Shown here piece after piece: positions 1 through 11,400 of a DNA stretch of 64,000 nucleotides. The notes beneath the pieces were generated by a model. That model did no database searches, had not been told where the DNA came from, and was given only the letters and a program-made list of their open reading frames with translations. Source of the stretch: Nelumbo lutea (lineage: Eukaryota > Streptophyta > Magnoliopsida > Proteales > Nelumbonaceae); NCBI GenBank assembly GCA_022828595.1, contig JAKGHH010000003.1, positions 9,362,934 through 9,426,933 of the forward strand, written 5' to 3'. The first letter of the stretch is position 1. Each line of letters opens with the position of its first letter. The position numbers were made by a program, and so were the translations under genes.

Positions 1-638
1 AATGCTTCAGTATAATGCCCATTATGTGCATAGCAAGAAATCATAGAATTCCATGAAACAATTGTTCTCTCTGTCATCTTATCAAACAGATTACGTGCCA
101 CCAAAACCTCGCCGGATTTAGAATAGCCTGATATCAAGCAATTATAAGAAGCTGGATCTTTCACTGAGATTTCATCAAAGACCCGCTTAGCAGATCCCAA
201 ATCACCCGTTTTAGCATAGAAGTCGATTAAAGTGGTCTGGATGAAAACATTTGAACCAAACCCATAATTTATAACAAGAGAATGAATTTGTTTCCCTTCG
301 CTGGTCGCCATCAAGGAAGCACAGGAACTAAGAGCAGGCGAGAATGCAAAACAACTTGTGCGAGCTAGGTCATGGTGCATCAAAAAGAACATTTTTTTAG
401 CTTCAGTGTACAAAGACAGTTTAGAGTACGCTGATATGAAAGAACAATAGAGATATTGGTCTGGTTGAGGAACTTGGTTGAATACTAGGCGAGCATAATC
501 AACAATAGAGAGATGTAAGAGCCTTTTGATGAAGAATGGGGTGAAACTGATGTACTTTTTGAATATGAGAGCATGAATTTGCTTCAGCTCCTTGAGGCGT
601 ACAGAGGACTGAAGTAAGCATATGAGATTTTGCTCCAT
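1..638 (-). CDS. PPR protein, N-terminal part (runs off left edge)
   Basis: Reading the minus strand from the ATG at 638-636, the frame stays open for about 212 codons to position 1, so the stop and C-terminus lie outside the window. The translation shows tandem PPR units of the PLS type: an N-terminal KQIHALIF block, then EGKQIHSLVINYGFGSNVF, a long repeat with LIDFYAKTGDLGSAKRVFDE, an S-type YNCLISGYSKSGEV unit and then RTIVSWNSMISCYAHNG. PLS-class PPR proteins are known to bind organellar RNA and act in editing, splicing or stability; that role is inferred from the family. No intron is needed in the visible part. No clear organelle-targeting peptide stands out in the first 30 residues. Which C-terminal extension it carries (E, E+ or DYW) cannot be seen here. 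Confidence 0.88.
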   Translation of the reverse strand, partial: MEQNLICLLQSSVRLKELKQIHALIFKKYISFTPFFIKRLLHLSIVDYARLVFNQVPQPDQYLYCSFISAYSKLSLYTEAKKMFFLMHHDLARTSCFAFSPALSSCASLMATSEGKQIHSLVINYGFGSNVFIQTTLIDFYAKTGDLGSAKRVFDEISVKDPASYNCLISGYSKSGEVLVARNLFDKMTERTIVSWNSMISCYAHNGHYTEA

Positions 639-2424
639 GTTTATTGCGGAAATTGAAACTCTTTACAGTAAATACAGACTGGAACATAACGCGGGAAATT
701 AAATTGAAATTGAGAATTCAGTTCCTTCTGGAGTGCCTGTCCATGAAGAGGAGAAGTCAATAAGACTGAATTTAGTTTTCCGGTGAAATGAAGGAAACCG
801 GATTCCGTTCCAACAACCTTTATATCTCCCCATATGTTAGATTAGATGTGAGTGTTAACTGCATTCTGTGAGGAATAGAGATCCCAATTCCCCAACACAC
901 GAGATAATGTGTTGTGGGTATACCGTAGACGTGAGCACAGGAGGTTCGGAGTCATCGAGGACTGCCCTAGATGCCACAAATTTCACGGGAAAGTCCGTTT
1001 TTTGGGTTCATCTATTTTTGACTTTTCAGGTTTTTTTTACCAAGCCTGCCTCGACGACATTTAATGAGCTTACATGTAAGGCGACAAGAATCAGAAGATG
1101 CAGCGTGAAATCCCTTTCGCCCGAATCTGGATTTGCTCCTATGCCTCACGCCAACCTCACAGCGTTTTCAGCGGTGCATTGAAAACACCTCCCGTACCTA
1201 ATATTATCATTTACGAGAAGTTGTTGGTAATGCATGAAAATACCTAAAAATATTTTATGTTTGGAATTGTGGGTATTTATTTATTAAATATTTATATTTA
1301 ATTTATTTGTAAAATTAAAAAAAAATAATAATAATAAATTCGTTTATTGACATTTAGACATCATATCAGAAAAACAGTGAATAAATACTCAAAATATTTG
1401 TACCAATCTGCATAATGGAAGAAATAAATTTCCCCCAACAATAAACGTACATATGCACCAATCTGCATGTCAGCATTAACGCCCACGGTTCCAAAAACAC
1501 GCGTTATCATTGAGAACACCTCACGTTTTTAATGTAACATTCATATTCACATGGATTAGGCAAAAGTTTTAATGACTGTCAACCTAACTCAACGCAACGT
1601 GCAAGACAAGTTCACACCATAGAGTTAATATTTGTGATCAGTTTAACTCATAAATAAATTTTTGGTAGAAAAACAGATTCATTAACAAAACAAACTACTA
1701 ACAACAGACTAACCAAAGTACTAAAGGTTAATTAACATATCTATCAAAAAAATCATTATGCATTTTGTATGATTTTTTGGGCAAGAGTTATGCATTTAAT
1801 TTATTTAATTAGAAACTTATAAGCATATGTGCAAAACTTACAATTTCATTTGCATATAATAAAATAAAAATGACCACATAAGATGGCCCCTCAAAATATT
1901 AATCCGAACTTCTAAACTATCTAATTTCCCTCTATTTTTCCACTTTCCCATAAAAATCTCTCTTCCACTACCTTAAAATTTCTAAACCAAATCCATACTT
2001 TATTCCTAAAATCTCTCTCTCTCTCTAATAAACTCTAATAAAGTAGGGAAGTAAATTAGATGGGTCCCAAAATTTTCCACCCATTACATTGGGTGAACTA
2101 GTATTCTTATTTTTCTATTAACGTGAGTCTTTGGCTATTTTTATTAATTCAATTTTGAAATTGTTTCTTTTTTTTTTTTTTCAGGGGTGCAACTAGGAAA
2201 ATTTCATGAGGGGGCTAAAACCTAAAGTGGATTAGGTATGGGGAATAAATATAAATGCACCCAAAGGGGAGCAACCTTGGATTGGGGAGGGGGAGGGGGG
2301 AAATTTACATGGGAAACTATATTAATAGTGGGGGATTTTTGGACCATAGGGGGCATGGCTCCCCTAGGTCCCTCCCTGACTCTACCCCTATTCTAGCCTA
2401 TCCCCTAAAGCCTTAACCCCAACC
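639..2424. other. Intergenic, upstream of the left PPR gene
   Basis: AT-rich sequence without a convincing ORF. The plus-strand reading from 868 to 1182 has no recognisable domain. The first 150 bases next to 638 should contain the PPR promoter and 5' UTR on the minus strand; no clear TATA box was identified. A short CT run lies near 2011-2028. Confidence 0.5.
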
Positions 2425-2500
2425 TTAGTGGTAGTAGGATTTGATCTCAAGCTTCGCTACATAGTCAGAGAACCAATAAATTAAGCCACCATTAGTTGGC
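2425..2500 (-). repeat. SINE-like tRNA-derived segment
   Basis: On the minus strand an A-box-like stretch (about 2472-2489, TGGCTTAATTTATTGG) is followed some 30 bases later by a B-box-like TTGAGATCAAATCC (2437-2450). The order and spacing match the internal Pol III promoter of tRNA-derived SINEs. No poly-A tail is obvious, so this is a weak call. Confidence 0.3.
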
Positions 2501-3470
2501 TTAAATTCTAAGCAATTTATTTATGTATTTCTCGCAATATATAAGTTATACAAAAACGAATAAGTTTGAAGTTCAATAACTAAAAGAGAAAATAAAATTA
2601 CTTTCTACTATTTTATATGTAAAGAATTGAACTATATAAAAACTTTGATGAATAATTGGTACTTCATTCTTTTCCTTTAAAATGCACTTTTAAACAACAA
2701 CCCATGATGCATCATACGAGTCTTTACTAGTAACCAAAAAAAAATTCTAAACGATAGACAAAAATTATTAAAAATATAAAAGCTGTAGAAAACATTTGGA
2801 ATAAAAACTTAAACTAACTCAAAAATAAAACTATTTTTTCCATCTAATTGGTGGTGAATAACCCATATGGGTTCAAATTGGGCAGGCTCAATCTAAGCGA
2901 GGACCAACCTACATTGCAATTTTAGACAAAAATGGATTGGATATTTTGTCCCTAGGCTATACATGGGCTTAGCGTAGAAGTTTGGGCTTATATATCTTTT
3001 TTTAATATGCGCTCAAGCCTAGCCTAACTACATACATACATGCATCTATTTGCATGCATGTATACATATACACATACATTTATGCCAAATATTAGCATTG
3101 AGATGATTGGCCAATCCAAACCTTAGCCCAACCTAAGTGCATCAAATATCAATGCTAACTGTGACAAAGTTAGATAGATCAAGCTTGACCTTGGGCTTAA
3201 GCCGGAGGTCCAATGTATAGGGTTGGGCCTAGGTTGAACATAAATCTGCCCCAACCCGCACAACTTGTAGTCTAACGATTTAATCAATTAGGTAAAATGG
3301 GTCAACTAATGATGTCATAATTAAATAAAAATAGATAGAATTCCAAAAACAAAAATATGGAAAATTCATAGAAAAAACGGAACATCTCAAGTACAATACA
3401 TTTGTAATTTTAAGCAAAGATAGGTGTGAGAAACAATAATTTTTTTTACAATTAATTATAAAAATGAAAT

Positions 3471-4430
3471 TGATGAGGGGTGATTTGGCTCGATCTATTC
3501 ATGCACGGACATGTGGAAGCAACCTATTAATTGGACATTGACTTGGCATTCCCTACCACCTCAACTAGCCAAGTCACCTCGGGTACCTCGGGCATCTCGG
3601 CCAAGACAGAGGTCCAAGCAGCTCGTGGTGGCCTAATCTGCCGAGGTGACATGTAATTAACTTCTAGAAGCTAGCCAGTTGTCTCCGACCTTTTCGGGAT
3701 CATGATGCACGTCTACGAGCCTTATCCTTATCCCGCCCGAATCGGACGAACTCGATAAGCCTTATTGGCTAACAGGAAATCTACCTCCTGGTGTGCAATG
3801 GACTCCTAACAATGCTGGTTGAAGATCTCGGGGGTGTTTCGTGAGACCTACAACAACTCACCTATATAAGAGCATCAACCCCAAAAACATAAGGTATGCG
3901 CGATTTACTACTTACTAGCATTCTAGAATTCAAGCATTCAACTCGCTCAACAAAAGTACAAACTTACATGGTGTTTGGAAGCGTGGGCGCTTTTTGGAAC
4001 TGATTTTCAAGAAAAAATGCCCATGCTTCCAAGACCTGTTTTTCACAAAAAAATGCTACTGCCAGTAAGCAGTGAGCAACACTATGTTGTTTGGTAAGGT
4101 GATTTTGATCACAATTTTTCATGTCTGTGTTGACAGGTAAGCACCACATAGGATACACATCAGTCAACTGTTGGGGGAAACGATGCATCAGTGGGGTCCT
4201 AATTTTTTAGGCATACCCGATTTTTTAATACTCGACTGAACCAAACAATGAGATACATGGGCATTTGTTGAAACGCATATGTGGATCCAACGTGACACCA
4301 TTTATTTGAAAAATGGCCATGGTTCCAAATATCCCCTTAAGCATCGGAGTACCCACATCGGGCAAGCCACCCCGGGCAACCGACGCCCGAGTTGCCCTCT
4401 AGCTAAGAGCATTCAGATCGCGCTCCATCA
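3471..4430 (+). repeat. Solo gypsy LTR with target-site duplication, interrupted by a MITE
   Basis: The LTR begins TGATGAGGGG and ends GCTCCATCA. It is bounded by a perfect 5-bp target-site duplication GAAAT (3466-3470 and 4431-4435). A TATA-like CTATATAAGAGC near 3861-3872 suggests plus-strand orientation. The GC-rich 3' part (ATCGGAGTACCCACATCGGG) resembles LTR ends of plant Tat-type gypsy elements. Neither primer-binding site nor coding region is adjacent, so this is a solo LTR left by LTR-LTR recombination. A 370-bp MITE splits it at 3967-4336; without the insert the LTR is about 587 bp. Confidence 0.82.
3967..4336. mobile_element. Tourist/PIF-Harbinger-like MITE nested in the solo LTR
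   Basis: The element lies between two TTA trinucleotides (3964-3966 and 4337-4339), the standard PIF/Harbinger target duplication. Its ends are imperfect inverted repeats: GGTGTTTGGAAGCGTGGGC on the left, and GATATTTGGAACCATGGCC on the right read as reverse complement. Removing it with one TTA restores an uninterrupted LTR reading CTTAAGCATCGG. No transposase is encoded. The reading frame on its minus strand (3964-4188) is not a gene. Confidence 0.72.
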
Positions 4431-6971
4431 GAAATAGAAATTTTAAATTTTCCCTAAAGCGAGTTTGTTTTCTCTTTCAAGTCAGATAGATCAATGCATG
4501 ATGTCATAATTATAAAATAAAAACTAAAAATAGTAAAAATAAAATAAAAATACAGAAATTTGTCAAAAATGTTAGAACATCTCTAATATTATGTGCTTAT
4601 CATATTAAAAGGAAATATATGATAAACATAATTAATCTTATATATTAGCAATAGAGATAAAATACAAAATTTAAATATACCAGCACACTATGCTTTAATT
4701 ACTTATCTTTTTAATGGATTTTGATAGGGATATTGAAAATATTATTGTTATATGAAATTGTCACATGCAACACGCATGGAAATTTACTAAATGCTAATTA
4801 AAGTGAAGGATGGTTTTTCTCAAATGTAACTTTACATAACTTGTTTTGAAGATAGTACAAACTTTATACTTGAATCTTGTCCGCCAAACATGATAATTGT
4901 TTACTAAAAGCCAAAACTCCTACATGGAACCAAACTTGATATTAAAGTACAAACATTAGGTATGGTCCCCTCTCCAATTCAATCTTAATCTTCAATAATA
5001 CTTGTGGGGGTGCAATTCAATCGATTTAGTTTGGTTTGGATAGAAATAGAACTTATTGATTTTTTGGTATGGGGAAAATCTATGATATTGGAAAGATATG
5101 GCATCGGAAGAGCTTTGACCAATCAAAGTACATTGTAAATTTTGATAAATGCCACTTGATTGGCCACCTCTTTTATGGTATTGGTTGATTGGCTAAGATT
5201 TTCTGGTATCATGGTTGAACCCTTTGGTATGACCATTTCATAAATCAAACCAAATCAAATTCATCACAACTGAATCAAACCAAATTGAATTCAAATCATT
5301 TTCAAATAGGTTTGGAGCCTTTTTTATGGGCTTGAAGCAGGCTTAAAACAACGAATTCATCAAATATAGTTGAAGCCCAAAATTAAATCGTCCCCATCTT
5401 GTCAGCCTAATAGTCTACTTACTTAACTGATAGGCTCGTTTAGATAACAATACAACACATTTGTTCACAATATTATTCATCAAGTATTAGAAATTAATTA
5501 AACATACATAAAAATACCTACTACCTTCTCACCAAGTACCAAAATGAGGGATTGTTTGCTTTGTTTTTTATTATTTGTGATAAAAACGTAAGTATTTATT
5601 TTAAAAAGTTATATGGTGTATGCACCATCACTATAAACTTAAGCATTAACAAATCAAATATATTATATATAATTGTATTAATATTTATTATTCATTTTTT
5701 GCCTCATTTGGTTAAAAGTCTGCAAATCGAAGTGAAACCGAAAACTAAATTAAAACTTTTTTTTTTTTTAATTTCAAATTACATCGAATCCAAAAACCAA
5801 TTCAATCAAACCAAATTATCTTGTTTGGTTTGGTTTTCGATATGTAGCCAACTTGGAGTACCCTTTTTTTGGGTATTCGGTGCTTATGCACCATTAATAA
5901 TTTCCCCTAATCCTTTTTTCACCAAAATGCTGATTTCAGGATTTGATTCCACGTTAATGCCTTTTTTTCACCAAAATGCTGATTGCAGGATTTGATTCCA
6001 CCTTAATGCCAGAATCAACCATTATTTGGTAGGTAGGAATTCTAAGTTGACAATTCAAAACTTGCCCCTATAACACCAAGAACACTTTTTTTTTGACGCT
6101 TATAACAAGCAGCACACTTTGGGATCTATTGCCAGTACTTACATGTATAATAGGCTACTTATCAATCATAGTGTGGGCCCATATGGGCCCCATGTATATG
6201 GAACATTGGCTTCTCGTTCAGAATTTGTCTAAATCATTTTCCCATTGTTTTAAAAACGGACCAGGAAGCTGAATTGTTTTTGTCTCTATGTATATATGTA
6301 TCTATGTATGTGTGTATGTGTATACATATATGGTTTTCGAAAGTTTTACATGCATTGAATGTGCAATTCATGACTCGTCAAATGGCTCAATAATTAAACC
6401 AATCAAATTAAATGATTATTGACCAAGTCAACAGCTTTTTGACTGTCTAACGGGTCTTAATTGAATTGGACCCGAATTTCTTTTTGCTACTCTCCACCAA
6501 GATGGTTGGATCAGATTTTTTTGTAGTATTTTTCTCTATCTAGTGGTTTTCTTTTTTGCCATTTAAAAAAAAAGCTCGTTATATGTGCCAATGTTAATAG
6601 CATGGAACAACTGAGTTCAAATCAACCCCCCACACGGAAGATGTTTCTAATACACAGGGATGTGAGATGTTGTGGGTATCAGAACAACCAAGTCAACACC
6701 ACTCTAATAAATCTCCACAAAGTCGGTGATAGCTGGTTGTGGGACTCAAATCCTCATCTCTACGAGGAGCATGGGACAATCCATTTAAAATACCAATTGA
6801 GACTTGAGGGTACGGTGTTTAAGAGTCTATGGTCAAATGAGATTTTCCTCATAAATCCATGTAAATAGATTTTTTTGGGTCATTACTTAAGCACCTCTAT
6901 TGTTTCACATATTTATTAAAACCTAACTTTCTAGCTTTCATATTGCTAACTATTAAAGTTCTGATCACACT
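4431..6971. other. AT-rich intergenic DNA with degraded repeats
   Basis: No gene is supported. The stretch 5005-5840 begins GGGGTGCAATTCAATCGA and is rich in TTTGGTTTGG and CCAAACCAAA blocks near both ends, like a decayed MITE of the type that starts GGGGTGTCAAT, but no target duplication was found. A short TA/TG-rich run lies near 6290-6330. The ORF-like reading at 5552-5995 is low-complexity. Confidence 0.4.
5912..6010. repeat. Two-copy tandem repeat, period 49 bp
   Basis: The block containing CACCAAAATGCTGATT, then CAGGATTTGATTCCA and TTAATGCC occurs twice back to back, with only a few substitutions. No coding role is apparent. Confidence 0.8.
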
Positions 6972-7047
6972 GTTTGATTTGAAGGAAAAATTAGGAAGAG
7001 GTAAAAGTTTCTCTACCTTTTCCTATTTTTTTTCCTTCAAATCAAAC
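6972..7047. repeat. Fold-back inverted repeat (hairpin)
   Basis: GTTTGATTTGAAGGAAAAA at 6972-6990 is mirrored by TTTTTCCTTCAAATCAAAC ending at 7047, and pairing continues inward through TAGGAA/TTCCTA and GGTA/TACC. Arms of about 33 bp enclose a loop of roughly 10 bases. This is typical of a fold-back MITE remnant. A transcript across it could form a small-RNA precursor hairpin, but nothing shows it is transcribed. Confidence 0.7.
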
Positions 7048-7464
7048 ACAGCCTAAGGGTTTTCGCTATATTTAATTGACTTTCTATTAGGAATTACTTA
7101 TATTTTTGTTCGAAAATGGTCCACATCAATTCTTAAATGAAAATATAAAAAAAGTTATGACAAAAGATGATAACTATAACTATAAACTATATCTTAAATT
7201 TTAATAGATAAACTGATTGATTATCATTTATCACTTTTATGGTGCCAATTGAGTGGATATAAGTTTTTTCGGTATCATATATTTTATCTTTCGGCATCGT
7301 ATTCCAAACTTTTATTTTTTAAATGGACCACGTAATGGGTGGTGGAGTGTAGCCCGTCCCCATACCCATAAGTACTCAACCCTGTTTAAGCTCGATTTGA
7401 TCCCAAGTGTGCAGCTAGCCAGTAAATTTACCGATTAAGCAACCTAGGAAATCTATATAAATGA

Positions 7465-7536
7465 TGACGTGGCAAATCGTAACGCCCAAAATCTCCGTAA
7501 TGACCAAAGCTTGGATGACGTGGAACGTCATTATTG
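7465..7536 (+). promoter_or_regulatory. ACGT-core cluster upstream of the desaturase gene
   Basis: TGACGTGG occurs at 7465-7472 and again in the palindrome TGACGTGGAACGTCA at 7516-7530, followed by ATTGG (an inverted CCAAT) at 7532-7536. ACGT-core and TGACG motifs are classic plant bZIP targets. The cluster lies about 90 bp upstream of a TATA-like TATATATTA at 7627. Function is inferred from motif identity and position only. Confidence 0.45.
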
Positions 7537-7626
7537 GTCGAAGGACCCAACGGAGCCTCGTTCAGCTGATCCGGATTCCCCCTAAAAACCCCCGTATGAA
7601 ATATATGTGGCTCGTCGAGTCGTCGT

Positions 7627-7635
7627 TATATATTA
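7627..7635 (+). promoter_or_regulatory. Candidate TATA box of the desaturase gene
   Basis: TATATATTA stands in otherwise GC-richer sequence about 820 bp upstream of the start codon. If it is used, the 5' leader is long and probably contains a leader intron. A CT run (about 7837-7854) in the leader fits a plant 5' UTR. Confidence 0.35.
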
Positions 7636-8449
7636 GCGGCTACGAAGGTTGGTACTCCTCTTTTCTGCTGCCGTCTCCACCCTCTTGAGGTTTGATGGGA
7701 ATACTTTCGGCCTAGAACATTCTTTCTTTCGGTGGATGCTTGAAAACTTCTGCTTCCTTTATTTGATGTGAAAAACCATCGCCATCACCCGGTGGATTTG
7801 AGTTCTCTGCCGTGAGCATACCAGGTACCTGATTTCTCTCTCTCTCTCTCTCTCTTGTTCTACTCCTCTCGATCTCTCTAAACAGTTGCAGATGGGTTAG
7901 CTGATGAATGCTCTTCTGTTCGAGTAGCCGGGAGGGTTGTGTGTAAGCGTTCATATGGGGTACTGGCTGTCAGTCTGGAGTTCGTATCTGAGCCACGAGC
8001 TGCAGAATATGGACAAGGGGAGGATATTCTCTAACTTATTATTCCAAATTTACCAAGAAATCATCTGGGTTTTGTCGATTTGGCCGGTTGGCCCCATCTC
8101 GCTGGTCGCTTTTAGAGAGAGCCTTGAGAGGCAGGAATGGAGACCCATCTCCCCTGTAGAGCCACTGGGTGGTTGCATCTTTTCTACCTGGGTGCTCCTG
8201 TTCTCTTCTCTCCGATTCAGTTGGCAGTGAATTTGTTTGTTTGGACACTTATTTTAATTGAAAATTAGTAGAACTAATATCGAAACTTGTGTAATTTATG
8301 TAGAATTGTGGATGTCGTGAGATAGATAGATCGTTTCTCTTAGTTAGCTTGTTTGTTTCTGCATACTTGCATCTTGTTGTCCCTCTTTGCCTCTCTCTAA
8401 TTCTTTTTCTCTTGTTTGGAGGAAAGCGAAGCGAAAAGGAGGAAGAGAA

Positions 8450-11400
8450 ATGGCTCTAAAACTGAGTCCCTTCTCCATTCAATCTAAGAATTTCCCATCC
8501 TTTGCTCTTCCTTCTGCAGTGAAGCCTAGGTGTTCCAGGGTTTGCATGGCTTCCACCCTTAGCTCCAGTACCAAGTGAGTTCCTTTCGTTATTTCACATT
8601 TCAAAAATTAACTGGATGCCAGTACGCACGTTTTCTTTATACTCCTCTTTTATCCCAGATAAGTAGGATGTATCTTATCACAATTTTCACTATTATGTTT
8701 CATTTTTGTCTAGATCGGTGCTTATTTACTTCTTATCTGGCTTGGAGCATGCCCATTTTTAAGTTCCATTTGTCCCTGTCGTTTTTGTTTTTCAATGCTG
8801 TTATCCGATTCAAGCCTTTTTTTCCTCCCTTTCTCTTTTAAGTGTACTGGTCCATTGAGAATTGGGCTGGATTTTTTGCAGTTTTGTTTTCTTTGGTAGG
8901 CTGTTGATTACTTTCTTTTTCTTTTTTATTGGATTTGGTTGTCGATGCATGCTGTGAGACATGCACGGATTTCTTGTTATCTTGGCCGAAGGTTCCTGTT
9001 TCTTCTTTCCCTTTTCCCTTTAAATTAGATGTTTAATCTTTGATTGTTGAATTGCTTTTTTTTTTGTTTAGTTATATTTCTCTCTGGGTTCTATTTATAC
9101 AATTTGTCATATTTTGTCTGTCCATCTTATTGGACTGATCTGTTGGTGTTTAGAATATGATGGTATTTGTATCGGGAGGATTATCAACACACTTTATTTT
9201 GTATATTTTGTGTTGAATTAGTTGAAGTTTAGGTGTTTCTAGCTAGTGAAATTGTGCATGGAACAGCTGCGCAGGAACAATTATTTTAAATTGGCAGGAT
9301 ATCTATCCATTGGAAAACAAGGTTGCTTATAAAATTTATAGTGCTCAAGTTGATCTTCTACTACAACGATATATCTAATTTATATTTACTAAATTTTTAT
9401 ATAAGATTATTTTAATGACATTTTAATTATAACAATGTTTCCCTCTATTATTTTGCTTGGCTTTGCTTTCAGGATGTTGTGGAAAGTAACACTGAGAGCA
9501 TGTGGCTTTCAAAAAGTAGAATCAATGATGTTTGTTTTTTGGTCATATTGTTTCCAACAAGTGAAACTTGGTTTTTTGAAAATACAATATTCAAGTCAGT
9601 TATCTTATTGTGATATTTTCAGTAGATAATCATCAAGGTGGCGAGGTGATACTAGGCAACATGGTATTGCTTCAAGTAGAAATCACTAATTGCAGATTTA
9701 GTCGAGTTTTTTGTGAAAGGAAAGAGGAGGAAGATGAAGATTTCAGCAGTAGAGAAATAAGGAAAAGAAGAAAAGAGTAGGAAGTCAACCAGGATTGTAA
9801 AAATTAACCCTAGCTGCCAACCTCTCATTATATTTATACTTAACTTAAAGGATGAGATATTACAAGGATGCCCTTAGTAGGGCGGATACTAATATAGCTG
9901 AACAATCACAACTTAAAAAAACATAAACTAATGGGCCTAAAGCCCATCAACTTCCTAACTAAATAAAAAACAACTTGGACCAACTCAACACTCCCCTTCA
10001 AGTTGGGAGTAAATGTCACACATTCCCAACTTGCGTAGATCATGCTCCAGCTTGTTCTTTGCAACACCTTTTGTGAGAACATTAGCGAGCTGCAGATCAT
10101 AAGCAATGTATGGAAGACAAACTTCTCCAGAAGTTACCTTTCTCTAATAAAATGTCTATCCACTTGAATGTGCTTGGTTCGGTCATGTTGGAATGGGTTA
10201 TGGGCAATGTTAATTGCTGCCTAGTTATCACAGTATAGCATCGTAGGTTCTTCTGCCTGTACACCAATTTCTTCTAACATGGAACAAATCCAGAGAAGTT
10301 CTGAAACTCCATGTGCCATGGCCTTGTATTCGGCTTCAGCACTTGATCTTGCCACCACTGTTTCTTTCTTACTCTTCCATGAGACAAGATTACCCCCAAT
10401 AAGGGTGCACACTCCTGAAGTTGATCTCTTGTCGTCGAGGCATCCTACCCAATCTGTATCTGTATAAGCCTCTAGTTTCAACTGTCCATGATCAGTAAAC
10501 AATATGCCTCTGCCCGGGTGTCCCTTCAGATAAGCAAAAATCCTGTTAACTGCCTCCCAATGCTGGACTCGTGGAGCATGCATGTATTGCTTTACTACAC
10601 TTACTGCATAGGAAATGTCTGGTCTTGTCATACACAATTATAGCAGCCGACCCACAAGTCACTGATATCTCCCAATGTCCTTATTGGTTCACCTTCTGAT
10701 GCATTGATTTTATGGTTTTGATCAATAGGGGTGCTGATTGCCTTTGTTCTAAGCTTCTCTATCTCTTGAAGAAGATCCAAGACATATTTCCTTTGAGAGA
10801 TAAAAATACCATGTTTTGATCTTGCAACTTCAATGCCTAAGAAGTATCTCAGTTCTCCAAGATCCTTAATTTCAAATTCATTATGTAGGTTCCTTTTCAG
10901 ACCATCAATTTCACTTAGATCATTCCCTGTGACAACAATATCATCCACATAAACAATTAGGATTGACACCAAAGATCCCCTTCTCTTCACAAATAAGGTG
11001 TGATCGGATTGAGTCTGAGTGTAGCCAAAAGCAATCAAGGCCTTTCTGAATCTGTCAAACCATGCTCTAGGAGATTGTTTCAAGCCATAAGTGACTTCTT
11101 AAGCCTGCATACCTTTCCTTTTTCAGTATCATTGTAAGAGCCAGCAGGAAAATCTATATACACTTCCTCTTGCAGATCCCCATTTAGGAAAGCATTCTTC
11201 ACATTAAGTTGAAATAAGCGCCAAGAGTATGAGCCAGCAAGAGAAAGAAGTATCCGAACAGAGGCCATCTTTGCAATTGGTGCAAAGGTCTCTAAGTAAT
11301 CAATGCCATAGGTCTGTGTGTACCCTTTTGCAACAAGTCTTGCCTTGTACCTTTCTATACTTCCATCTGCCTTATATTTTACTATGTAAACCTATTTGCA

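Noticed and set aside
868..1182. Plus-strand reading frame of 104 codons
   Set aside because: No domain, biased composition, and no splice or promoter context; it lies in intergenic DNA.
5552..5995. Plus-strand reading of 147 codons
   Set aside because: It is A/T-driven low-complexity sequence containing a 49-bp tandem repeat; hydrophobicity comes from T-rich codons.
7712..8248. Overlapping small frames before the desaturase ATG on both strands
   Set aside because: They fall in the long 5' leader or a leader intron and have no recognisable protein signature.
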